From the NCBI RefSeq assembly GCF_023074075.1, contig NZ_JADPKT010000091.1, positions 62,001-126,000 of the forward strand: a stretch of 64,000 nt of DNA, in the 5' to 3' direction. Below are positions 37,350 through 45,212 of the stretch, in pieces. Made by a program: the position numbers and the translations under genes. Positions within the stretch are counted from its first letter, which is position 1; each line of letters begins with the position of its first letter. Source of the DNA: Bradyrhizobium sp. 138. GTDB lineage: Bacteria > Pseudomonadota > Alphaproteobacteria > Rhizobiales > Xanthobacteraceae. The notes below the pieces were generated by a model. That model was given only the letters and a program-made list of their open reading frames with translations, was not told the origin of the DNA and did not search any database.

Positions 37350-38857
37350 AGTCGTCCGTTAAGAAGCCGGATTGATCGAGGCTGGCCGGGCGAGCGTGCG
37401 CCATAGCTGGGCCAGGAACAGGCACAAGAGATATCTCAGCCAGGCGAGGATGCGCCGGAAGTTGTGCCCGACGGCTGAGAGGACGAGTTGGCGGCATCGC
37501 CGGTGCGGCCTTTGAGGTAGCAGCGCCCGAGGTGGCCTTCGGCCTTGTGTCCGATTATGGGCTCGATGGCGGAGCGACGGCACAGCTCGCGCTTGATGAC
37601 ACCGAAAACGCCGCGCTTCTGGCCGGAGATGAAGACGCGACGGGGATTTTGTGCGTCGTGGCCGCGGTATCCCTTGTCGACATAGGCCCGCTCGATCGGG
37701 CAGCCGGTGAGTGTCTCGGTGCGGTCAATGACGTCCCGCAATGTGTGACCGTCGTAGGGGTTGTCGGGCAGTGCGCTGGTGTGCAGCACGAACAGGCCAC
37801 CGGGAGCCCGGCGGTTGTTGGTGACGATGGAGGCCTTCACGCCGAACTCGTAAGCGCGCTGGCCTTGCTCTTGCCGATGCACTCCACCTCCGGGGCATGG
37901 AAGGAATAGAGCTTGCAGCCGCGCAGGCGCTGCTGCTGCGAGCGGATCTGCGAGGCCCGGCTGAGCGGGAGGGCGAACGCCTGCTCCAGTGCTGGCTGGC
38001 CTTCGATCTTGCGGCGGATGTCGCGGATGATCCGGCCCAGCCGGCTACGCAGGATACGCAACTGCCGCTGATGTCGCCTGAACTGCTTGGCATGGGCCTA
38101 GCGGCCGGCCATCATCGCGGCGGCCTTGGCGATGCGAGCATAGGATTGCCGCAACCCTGACGCCGTGCCTGATCGCCAGGCGATTGAGCCCCTTGATGGC
38201 CGCATGCAGCAGCTTGGCATCGGTCGGAAAGGTGATGGCCTTCGGCTGCACCCGTGGTGTCGACCGTAACCCGCTTGAGGTCCTGGCTGCGTAATGCATC
38301 CGCCTCATGCGCTACCCGCAAGCTCTCGGCCAGCAGCAACTCCAGCTTCTCGCCAAGCCGCTTGCGCCGAGCGCTCGTGCGGGAACGTGTGCTAAAAGAA
38401 CTCTTCCCCGGTGAAGAACTGGAAGTATGGGTCATGGACCCAGCGCTCGCACACCCCCTCATCGGGCAGCCCGTAAATGTGCTTGAGCAACAGCAGACCG
38501 AGCATGAGGCGCGTCTCGATCCCGGGCCTGCCGTTCTCGCTGTAGAGCGGCGCGATCTCGCCGTCGATCCAGTCCCAATCGACCTTGCCGGCGAGCAGAA
38601 CCAGCTGGTGCTTCATATTGATGATCTGGTCGAGCCGAGCCCGGAACAGATCGTTCGATCCCGTCGTCTTGTGCTTCTTCGGCCGCGTCGTCCCCTCCGA
38701 TGCAGAAAGGAATCATGCTTCCCGCTTCGAGGGAATCCACGAAAACGAAATCGCAAGGTTCTGACGCCCAAAGCATCAAAACCTTGCAATCTGGAAATGC
38801 CCCTTAGCCCAAATCGAGATTCCCGATCAGTGGCTTAGGCCTTCTTCACGGACGACT
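37350..38857 (-). mobile_element. IS5-family insertion sequence with disrupted transposase
   Basis: The ends are inverted repeats: GTCGTCCGTTAAGAAG at 37351-37366 and the complement of GTCGTCCGTGAAGAAG at 38841-38856 (15 of 16 match; one more flanking base also pairs). Both sides carry AAAG just outside, a likely 4-bp target duplication. The transposase on the minus strand reads MKHQLVLLAGKVDWDWIDGE, LLLLKHIYGLPDEGVCERWV, KRVTVDTT, YVDKGYRGHDAQNPRRVFIS and GVFGVIKRELCRRSAIEP in several frames, with stops and frameshifts near 38400, 38260, 38090, 37840 and 37515. The IS cannot move by itself. Confidence 0.88.
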
Positions 38858-39187
38858 AAAGATCGAAGGCCCCATGCCGTTTCCGCTACACGGGATGGCC
38901 ATCTAGATTCGAAGGGTTCTGCTGTGCGATTTAGCCGTTGAGATTCTCAGCGACCTAAGGGTGAACGGCGCATTATCCACACAGCTGCGTCCAGTCGATG
39001 ATCGAACGCCACCAAGGTCGAGCGAACCCGGAGGCGATGAAGAGATAGTTCCAGAACGGTGGACCCTCCATTCGCTATTCGCTGCTCACTATCGCTCCTC
39101 TCCCATTTTTCCGCTCGACAGTCGACGCGAGGCAACCAAGCCTTCCCTGCCCTGCAATTGGGCGCAGTGCAGCGCCATCGCCTCAGG
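38858..39187. other. Gap downstream of the relaxase gene
   Basis: The 330 bases between the IS5-type element and the relaxase stop codon contain no recognisable gene and no clear terminator. Confidence 0.4.
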
Positions 39188-40915
39188 TCAGACCGATAGG
39201 CCGCGCTTGCGACCGAAGTCCCAGTCGACGCTGCCTGGACCGGCGATGCCGCTGACCTGTTTTCCCAACTCCCGCTCGAGCGAAGGCGACCAGGGCACAA
39301 GCTGAAACCCGAGGCCGTTGTCGATCATCGCGAAGCGCCCCGAGGCCAGTGACAGGCGTCGACGATAAACCCCCGAAATCTGCTCGCCTACATCGGATGA
39401 CGAGTGCGGAAGCCCCGTTTCCTTCATGAGACGTCGTGTGACGACGTCGAGTTCGCGATCGCGGAGGGTTTCTATCAGGTTGCGGCTTAGCCGGACCTTG
39501 TTACCATCGCGCTGGGCGAGCCCTTGGTCGGCCAAAACATCGATGCGCCGTTCAAGTGCTGCACGAACCTCCGCGCCAAACGCATTGCGCGAGAGCTCGG
39601 CAGGATCTCGCGCAACGAGCTGCCGGTCTAGCCACGTTGCACCATCCGCCGCGACCTGCTGGTCCAGGGCGAGCTCCGAGCGAACCGCGAGCGCAATCCG
39701 TGTTCGACCACGGGCGTCCGCAAACCGGCGCAGTTCCACAATCCCACCGATCGGCCCATCGCCGGCCGCCTCGACGTCAGGAAGCTTTACGTGATGCACG
39801 CGCCCGTCAATCCCATCGACAATTGCAAAAGCTGTGCCCTTCAGCTCGTCATCAAGCCCGCGCGCGATGAGACGGCCAACGATCGGTTCGCCATGAGTTT
39901 CGCCCTCCAGTGCCCAGGATGCGGGGGTGCGGCGGGCGCCGTCCCGCGTGAGGGTTTTGTGCAGCCGCTTGACGATGTCACCGCGCTCACCCAGCGCGCG
40001 CAATCTCGCCTCCGCATCGGCGGCCAGAACCCAGACCGCGGGGCCAGCAGGTTCCGCCAAGCCGAGCCGCTCGAGCGTCCGCATCCGCCCCATCCGAATT
40101 TCCCGCAATGGATCGCGCCCGGCATCCCGCTCGAACCTAAAATCGATAAAGCCGTCCGCCATCTCGGCTTCCCGGGCAAGTGTCCGATCGAGCCTGGTCC
40201 AGCGTTCGGCTGTCGTGTCCGCCTCAAGGCTCTGGCGGATCTCGAGCTCCGAACGAGGGCCAAGTTCGCGCGTGACAAGGTCGCTGGCGCGGGCGCGTAA
40301 GCCCATAGCGATATAATCGCGGTTGATGACGAGGTCGGCACCGTCATCGGTACGGCCCCGCACGAGGATGTGAATGTGCGGATGCTCGGTATTCCAATGG
40401 TCGACCGCGACCCAGTCAAGCCGTGTGCCAAGGTCGCGCGAGGCTTGGTCCATCAGCTCCCGAGTGAAGCTACGCAGGCTGGCAAGTTCACCAGCATCAT
40501 CAGGCGAGACGATGAACCTAAAATGATGGCGGTCACCCTCGCAACGCGTGACGAACGCGCGACCGTCCGCATCATCCCCCGCAGCGTCGAATAGTTTGCC
40601 AGGAGCGCCGTCGCGAGTGACTCCGTCGCGCTGCAGGTAACCGATATGGCCGCGCAACGCGCCCGGCGAACGCATCCGCCGTACCACCCGCGCCTTGACC
40701 ATAGCGCCGCGGCCGCGGGCGTTGAGGAGCCGTGCCGCAGCGATGCTCGCGGCGCGGCCGCGTCCAAACTTACGGCCGTGGCCATCCTTGCCTCTCGAGA
40801 GGCCGCCGGCCTTCTGAGCGGCTGTGAGTACCTGCGCCAGAAACGGCTTTGTCCGGGGCGCGCGCGTGGAACGGATACGGCCGGGACGGATCCGAAGATC
40901 ATCGTCGCGCGTCAT
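39188..40915 (-). CDS. rlxS: DUF3363 relaxase (RlxS/VirD2-like)
   Basis: This is the nickase that starts conjugative transfer at oriT. The 575-residue protein has a basic N-terminus and GHIGYLQRDGVTRDGAPG near residue 90. HHFRFIVSPDD follows, and then the metal-binding histidine cluster EHPHIHILVRG near 180. The second half matches the DUF3363 region (SWALEGETHGEPIVGRLIAR and the C-terminal GLGFQLVPWSPSLERELGKQ). These features define the RlxS class of Mesorhizobium and Bradyrhizobium ICEs. No frameshift is seen. The HUH-like histidines are intact; the catalytic tyrosine could be one of Y in GYLQRD (inference). Confidence 0.93.
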   Translation of the reverse strand: MTRDDDLRIRPGRIRSTRAPRTKPFLAQVLTAAQKAGGLSRGKDGHGRKFGRGRAASIAAARLLNARGRGAMVKARVVRRMRSPGALRGHIGYLQRDGVTRDGAPGKLFDAAGDDADGRAFVTRCEGDRHHFRFIVSPDDAGELASLRSFTRELMDQASRDLGTRLDWVAVDHWNTEHPHIHILVRGRTDDGADLVINRDYIAMGLRARASDLVTRELGPRSELEIRQSLEADTTAERWTRLDRTLAREAEMADGFIDFRFERDAGRDPLREIRMGRMRTLERLGLAEPAGPAVWVLAADAEARLRALGERGDIVKRLHKTLTRDGARRTPASWALEGETHGEPIVGRLIARGLDDELKGTAFAIVDGIDGRVHHVKLPDVEAAGDGPIGGIVELRRFADARGRTRIALAVRSELALDQQVAADGATWLDRQLVARDPAELSRNAFGAEVRAALERRIDVLADQGLAQRDGNKVRLSRNLIETLRDRELDVVTRRLMKETGLPHSSSDVGEQISGVYRRRLSLASGRFAMIDNGLGFQLVPWSPSLERELGKQVSGIAGPGSVDWDFGRKRGLSV

Positions 40916-41505
40916 TCCGGCCGCCGCAAGGCATAGAAAACCGTGTAAGAAGAGCGCCTTGGGGAAAGCTGAACTTTGCTCGCAATGTTTTGTCGATCAT
41001 TGAAATCCGTACACTTTCTCGCACAACCGACCGGCCGCACCTTGCGGCTTTTATCCTGCCCTCCTCCGTCGCTGGTTCCCGGGGCCCAACTTCCACGCCA
41101 GCAGAGTCTCGGTACTCGCGGCGATTTGCGGCGAAATGCGGTTCGGGTCATTGCAGTGGATCATCCAATGGCGCCTGCCCGAACACGTCGGCTGGCGGCC
41201 GATTCATGGCGAAAGAGCCGCCGCGACTTTCGCATCTGAGTTGCGAGGCTCCCCACTGTTTGCGAGCGAAGCGAGCGCTTGCGATAGCGATCGTTACCCG
41301 GAGGGCCGAGACACCCGCAGGGTGGTTCGGTGAGGAGCGAAGCGACGAGTAGAGCGCGGGCCGAAGGCATCGCCCGTACGCCATCAGCGCGTATGTCCCA
41401 CTCCTGCGAACTCCTACCGCGTGAGCAAGGGTTCTTCAGCGGCAAACCAAAAAGTCTTAGCGTCATGATCGTGTAGCAGCGTTTTGACTCCAACCCGAAT
41501 AACCC
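40916..41505. other. 590-base gap upstream of the relaxase; candidate oriT region
   Basis: No gene is present. In related ICEs the origin of transfer lies next to rlxS, so this is the best place for it. Around 41250-41345 there is a dense set of short inverted elements, including AAGCGAGCGCTT and CCCGGAGGGCCGAG, the latter related to motifs upstream of other ICE genes here. I could not identify a nick site. Confidence 0.45.
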
Positions 41506-42261
41506 TCACGGTGCGCTTGCCCGCTCGAAAAACAGGGGAGCTTCCCGCCAAGAGAGTGCACGTCTGCCGTCAGCTGTGGCATGTTTACCCTGCTCGTTGT
41601 CCAGCAATGGTGTGACCGCCGCGACGTAAGCCACCGTTTCGGATGGAAGCGGCCTTCCCGTTACGAGGTGCTGTTCATATCGCCACGGACCTGCATGGTA
41701 GGCCGCAAGAAAGCCTGCCGAGCCGAAACCGTCGTGCATCTCTTTAAGATATGCAGTGCCCGCCAGGATGTTGTCGCGAGCATCAAACGGATCGAGACCG
41801 AGACCATAGCGAGCGCTCAGTTCCACCCAAGTGCCGGGCATGAGTTGCATCAGGCCCAGTGCGCCGCGAGGCGACGTCGCGCCTCGTTCACCGCGGCTCT
41901 CAATCTTGATCACGGCGCGGATCCAGCTTGCCGGGATCGAGAACCGAGCGGATGCTTCCGCGATGAATCCAGCGAACTGGTCGATGGTCTCGGGATGCAC
42001 GGCTGGTTGGGCTTGCGCAGTTCCCGCAGGGACCGTTGAAGCGGCTATCTGGCACCAAAGTGGCGCAATGGCCATGATAAGGCCTGCAATGATCTGGCGC
42101 GAACGTAGTCCTGCCATCTGACCCAGCAACAGCGGCCTGCAGCGCTCGCGCCGCAAAATGCGCGGCCGCCCAAAATGTTCTGGACTGTCCCGGTAAGGGA
42201 AGATCAGAGTGTGCAGGAAGGACCCGCAATCGCTCGAAGAGATGCCGCCGATCTTCATCAT
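41506..42261 (-). CDS. Lytic transglycosylase (conjugal, VirB1-like)
   Basis: The enzyme opens peptidoglycan for the transfer channel. The SLT domain is at about 110-210: FSIPASWIRAVIKIESRGER with the catalytic glutamate, then ATSPRGALGLMQLMPGTWVE and YLKEMHDGFGSAGFLAAYHA. The ATG at 42261 overlaps the TGA of the upstream peptidase gene. A later start at 42117 (MAGLRSRQIIAGLIMAIAPL) would give a clean signal peptide ending near GTAQA and may be the real one. Intact and in the usual place between the TraF peptidase and the relaxase. Confidence 0.88.
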   Translation of the reverse strand: MMKIGGISSSDCGSFLHTLIFPYRDSPEHFGRPRILRRERCRPLLLGQMAGLRSRQIIAGLIMAIAPLWCQIAASTVPAGTAQAQPAVHPETIDQFAGFIAEASARFSIPASWIRAVIKIESRGERGATSPRGALGLMQLMPGTWVELSARYGLGLDPFDARDNILAGTAYLKEMHDGFGSAGFLAAYHAGPWRYEQHLVTGRPLPSETVAYVAAVTPLLDNEQGKHATADGRRALSWREAPLFFERASAP

Positions 42262-42797
42262 CAATCCTCGTAAGTCCACACCGGCATCGCCTTGCCGATT
42301 ACCGCGGACGCCGCGATCGGCCCAAAGTAGCGCCCATCAAGAGAGTCAACCGACTGCCAGTTCATGAGAAACACTTCGTCTTGTTCAACAACGCGGCATC
42401 CCCGCCAGACGGGCAACGGCCGCCCGCGGCCATCGCGCATCCGGGCCTCGCCCATCTCGATGCCGTCGACGATGATGGTGAACTCTCTTCTGCAGACGGT
42501 CTGTCCCGGCAGCGCCAGGACACGCTTGAGCATGGGAACGCCGACAGGCAGATAGCCGTTCAGGTCCAAAAAGCTCGCAAGTGGCTCAGGCGGCCGAACG
42601 GCCACGAGCTCGGTGACGGTCAGGGGCTGCGATGGCTGCAACCGATAGAGGCCGATTGGAACGCTTCTCGACGCGTTCCAGATGTACAATGGCGCGGTGG
42701 CCGGGTCGGTAGAGAGCGCAAGCGCGCTGGCCCCGCACATCGTAAGGATAGTCATCAGCCGGCCCCTCAAAGTGTCGTCCTCCGGCGACGGAGCCAC
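42261..42797 (-). CDS. traF: TraF-type S26 signal peptidase
   Basis: TraF matures, and in some systems cyclises, the TrbC pilin. The 178-residue protein has one N-terminal hydrophobic segment (ILTMCGASALALSTDPA), the catalytic serine in NASRSVPIGLYRL and the general-base lysine in VGVPMLKRVLALPGQ. The late block FLMNWQSVDSLDGRYFGP is also typical. Its start overlaps the end of the DUF2840 gene by about 30 bases. No lesions. Confidence 0.92.
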   Translation of the reverse strand: MAPSPEDDTLRGRLMTILTMCGASALALSTDPATAPLYIWNASRSVPIGLYRLQPSQPLTVTELVAVRPPEPLASFLDLNGYLPVGVPMLKRVLALPGQTVCRREFTIIVDGIEMGEARMRDGRGRPLPVWRGCRVVEQDEVFLMNWQSVDSLDGRYFGPIAASAVIGKAMPVWTYED

Positions 42798-43231
42798 GCC
42801 TGGTGGCGTGCACGCGTATAGGCCCGTGGGGTTTCGTTGACTGACAAGCGGTTGTGCACGTGGTGCCAGTAATCCGGGGCCACTTCAGCAGGATTGATGC
42901 CAAGTGCTTCCACTGCATCGATCAACTGGAGAACGCGCTCGACCTTCGGCCAGCCAGCTAATCGCAGCAGGCTCTCGCCGCCAGGCGTGATCCATGGAAC
43001 AGTCGAATACCGCTCTCCTGGCTTTACCGCGCGCAGAATATCGATCCGAGACAGGACGGTTCCGAAGTCATTTGACGTCCAACGCACGAAGGCGAAGATG
43101 CTGCCGGGCGCAAATGAGAGAACACGCCGGTGATCACCGGTGATCGTTTCCGCTGCGACCTTGCCGAACCGGATGCGGTTCTCGATCCGCTTCTCGAGCC
43201 ACAGAAGCTCGACTGTTGTGAGATCATTCAT
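42767..43231 (-). CDS. DUF2840 protein of the ICE processing module
   Basis: I start at 43231 (MNDLTTVELLWLEKRIENRI), the family's N-terminus; the longer frame adds 24 residues with a cysteine-rich, non-conserved look. The core FAPGSIFAFVRWTSNDFGTV and WHHVHNRLSVNETPRAYTRA are typical of DUF2840 proteins, which sit between parA and traF in Rhizobiales ICEs. Function unknown. The C-terminus is strongly basic (RARHQAWLRRRRTTL). Confidence 0.85.
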   Translation of the reverse strand: MNDLTTVELLWLEKRIENRIRFGKVAAETITGDHRRVLSFAPGSIFAFVRWTSNDFGTVLSRIDILRAVKPGERYSTVPWITPGGESLLRLAGWPKVERVLQLIDAVEALGINPAEVAPDYWHHVHNRLSVNETPRAYTRARHQAWLRRRRTTL

Positions 43232-43536
43232 GTTGAAGCTCCGTGCCGGCGAACTGCACTCGCCCCGCCTGCAGGCGGTGATGCAACACTCTGGATTGCG
43301 CAACGGGGGGCAGGCGCAGCCGGTGTCGGCAACCGTGGCCAGCGCGCGCTATCGTCATCGCCGGAATGCAGCCCCCATCCCGGGACGAGGGCTGTCCTTG
43401 CATCGGTCTTCGACCAGGAAGATGCGTGCCGGCAAGCCGCATGCAGGCCGCTTCTCCGCGGCTGCCCGACCAATTGTTCGGGACAGTCGACTAAAAACGG
43501 CGACCGACATCGTGGCGAGAAGTCTTGGTCCGTTAG

Positions 43537-43557
43537 AAGGAATCCGAAGGATTCCTT
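43537..43557. repeat. Perfect 9-bp inverted repeat
   Basis: AAGGAATCC-GAA-GGATTCCTT forms a 9-bp stem with a three-base loop. It lies about 130 bases downstream of the repA stop. There is no T-run on either side, so it is more likely a protein-binding site or origin structure than a terminator. Confidence 0.8.
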
Positions 43558-43573
43558 GTTAGGAAAGTTAGAG

Positions 43574-43593
43574 GACACACAAGTGTTTGTGTC
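43574..43593. repeat. Palindromic site between hairpin and iterons
   Basis: GACACACAAGTGTTTGTGTC pairs GACACA with TGTGTC around an eight-base centre that is itself nearly symmetric. Position beside the iteron-like repeats suggests a partition or initiator binding site (inference). Confidence 0.6.
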
Positions 43594-43615
43594 ACCAAGG
43601 ATTGTCCGCGATTCT

Positions 43616-43680
43616 GGTCCCTGATGGCACGGGTATCCCGTCCCCGATGGCACGGGAGTACTGGTCCCTGATAGCACGGG
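43616..43680. repeat. Three iteron-like direct repeats (putative replication origin)
   Basis: Repeats GGTCCCTGATGGCACGGG (43616-43633), CGTCCCCGATGGCACGGG (43639-43656) and GGTCCCTGATAGCACGGG (43663-43680) start 23 and 24 bases apart, about two helical turns. They end five bases before the repA stop codon. Spacing, direct orientation and adjacency to a replication-initiator gene are typical of iterons. Confidence 0.75.
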
Positions 43681-43685
43681 GCAAT

Positions 43686-44588
43686 TCACAGGTTTTTCCC
43701 CGAACCAGAGATGAAGGCCCGTTTGCGCAGTTGCTCGCCAAGCGGGTCGGCACAAACGGGAGCGAAATTCAATCGCTCCACGCCCTTTGGATCTTGCGAA
43801 ATGACGAGTTGGTAGCCCGGCAATGTCTGCTGGCGTACGATCTGGCGCAGATCGTATGCGAAATGCTTGAGAGGCGATAAGCACCCTGACTTCGCGTGAA
43901 GGTGCACGAGATCAAAGCTCCAGCCGTCTTTTTGGCGGCCGCCGTGCTTACGCACGAGGCGATAAAGCCAGCGCTCCAGTCCGCCGGTCAGATCGAAATA
44001 CGCGCGGTCGATCGTCAGCACGAGTGCTTCGTTGAGAACACCCGTGTAGAACCAGTCCGGCAGGATCAGTTCAAGCCCGCGGGCGCGGCCGTGCAGATCG
44101 ACCGTCTCCTTCCACTCATTGATCCAGGAGAAGCGATGCTGGCGCCGCTCGGTTGGCTGACGAATCGACGTCAAGACGGTTGTTGATTGTAACCGGTCGA
44201 GTGCGGCCTTGAGCCGGTCGTAGTCGCGCACGCTGGTGCCGCGACCTACGAAGGTCAGGATCTCATATGGCGTTGCGGCCATCAGCCGCGAGGTTTTCAG
44301 GCCGGCATCACGAGCCTCGACGATTTGCGACGCGGCCCAGATCAGGACGTCGGCGTCCCAGATCGTGGCCATGCCATGCTCCTGCACGGCTTCGACCCGG
44401 ATCTTGATTGTCCCCGCGTGGAAATCGATCGGAACGGTCCGCTTCGACTTTGCGAGCGAAAAGAACGGATAAGCCATCAGATCTTGCGCGTCGCGCGGCG
44501 CAAGTTCACCGGGAAGAGCGCGAAATAGCTCAAGCTGATTGCGCTCCGATTGGCGCCGCCCGCGTGCAAGGGAGTTGCCGTCCGACAT
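43686..44588 (-). CDS. repA: RepA-type replication initiator of the ICE
   Basis: The 300-residue protein carries QDLMAYPFFSLAKSKRTVPI near residue 35, SRLMAATPYEILTFVGRGTS near 100, RFSWINEWKE and LPDWFYTGVLNEALVLTIDR. These are features of the RepA/plasmid-initiator proteins found in alphaproteobacterial ICEs and broad-host-range plasmids. It would bind the iterons just downstream to let the excised circle replicate. The frame is intact. It starts three bases after the HTH gene's stop, so the two form one operon. Confidence 0.88.
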   Translation of the reverse strand: MSDGNSLARGRRQSERNQLELFRALPGELAPRDAQDLMAYPFFSLAKSKRTVPIDFHAGTIKIRVEAVQEHGMATIWDADVLIWAASQIVEARDAGLKTSRLMAATPYEILTFVGRGTSVRDYDRLKAALDRLQSTTVLTSIRQPTERRQHRFSWINEWKETVDLHGRARGLELILPDWFYTGVLNEALVLTIDRAYFDLTGGLERWLYRLVRKHGGRQKDGWSFDLVHLHAKSGCLSPLKHFAYDLRQIVRQQTLPGYQLVISQDPKGVERLNFAPVCADPLGEQLRKRAFISGSGKNL

Positions 44589-44591
44589 GGC

Positions 44592-44870
44592 TTAGCGCCG
44601 CTCCTTACCGGCATATGGAGCTGGCGTATGCCGCTTGGCGGGCAACACAGTGCCGACGCCGGGATCGCTGGTCGACGTCTTGGCGCCGCGGTCTACCCAT
44701 GCCTTGAGATCTTCGAGCGCGTAGACGACGCGGCCGCCCAGCTTACGATAGGTCGGGCCCGTGCCGTAGGTGCGATGCTTTTCGAGAGTCCGGGCGGATA
44801 GGCCGAGAAAGCGCGCGGCCTCCGGTGTGCGGAGATATCGCTGCGGCGTGCCCGCGTTCGAATCAGGCAT
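44592..44870 (-). CDS. AlpA/excisionase-like HTH protein (possible recombination directionality factor)
   Basis: The 92-residue protein has an N-terminal winged HTH, YLRTPEAARFLGLSARTLEK, followed by HRTYGTGPTYRKLGGRVVYA and DLKAWVDRGAKTSTSDP. This is the AlpA/excisionase fold. In ICEMlSymR7A a protein of this size and place (RdfS) is the directionality factor that drives excision, so this is a candidate homologue. It could also be an activator of repA. The residues of the recognition helix look complete. Confidence 0.8.
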   Translation of the reverse strand: MPDSNAGTPQRYLRTPEAARFLGLSARTLEKHRTYGTGPTYRKLGGRVVYALEDLKAWVDRGAKTSTSDPGVGTVLPAKRHTPAPYAGKERR

Positions 44871-44951
44871 TTGAAAGGCTCCGTGGTCATCTGGAGCGCG
44901 AGGGAGTTTGATCGCGCGTCGACGGACATCATGGCGGACCAGACGCGCCTA

Positions 44952-44990
44952 GGGGGATGCCGAAGATCGAGGGACGATTTTCGGCACCCC
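44952..44990. repeat. Hairpin upstream of the HTH-repA operon
   Basis: GGGGATGCCGAA pairs with TTCGGCACCCC across a loop of about 15 bases, with one bulged A. It is 80 bases upstream of the HTH gene, within its leader, so it may be an operator or an RNA hairpin. No T-run follows. Confidence 0.6.
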
Positions 44991-45212
44991 TATCTCGCAA
45001 GACGACTTATGCGGCTACCGCCAGCAAGCGCATGGCGCGCTTTGCGACCCGAGTCGATCAATCAGCATGCGGGCAAACGCATCGGGAGACGCAATAGGGT
45101 GCAGGATTCATTCGTGAATAGGCGGCTCATTGCATGAACGATACGAAGAGGATTGCTACACTGAGCTCGAAACAGAGTTGCGGCCGCTTCTCGCATTCAG
45201 CCGCCGTAAACC

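Larger units (their letters stand above)
43232..43685. other. Region where parA is expected; iteron-bearing gap
   Basis: In related ICEs a parA gene of about 650 bases lies between repA and the DUF2840 gene. Here only 454 bases separate them and no KGGVGKS-type P-loop or other ParA sequence appears in any frame. The gap instead holds a hairpin, a palindrome and three direct repeats, listed separately. Confidence 0.6.

Noticed and set aside
43537..43557. repA terminator
   Set aside because: The hairpin is not followed by a T-run and is about 130 bases past the stop codon.
43616..43680. CRISPR array
   Set aside because: Only three short repeats at 23-24 bp spacing with 5-6 base spacers; this is an iteron pattern.
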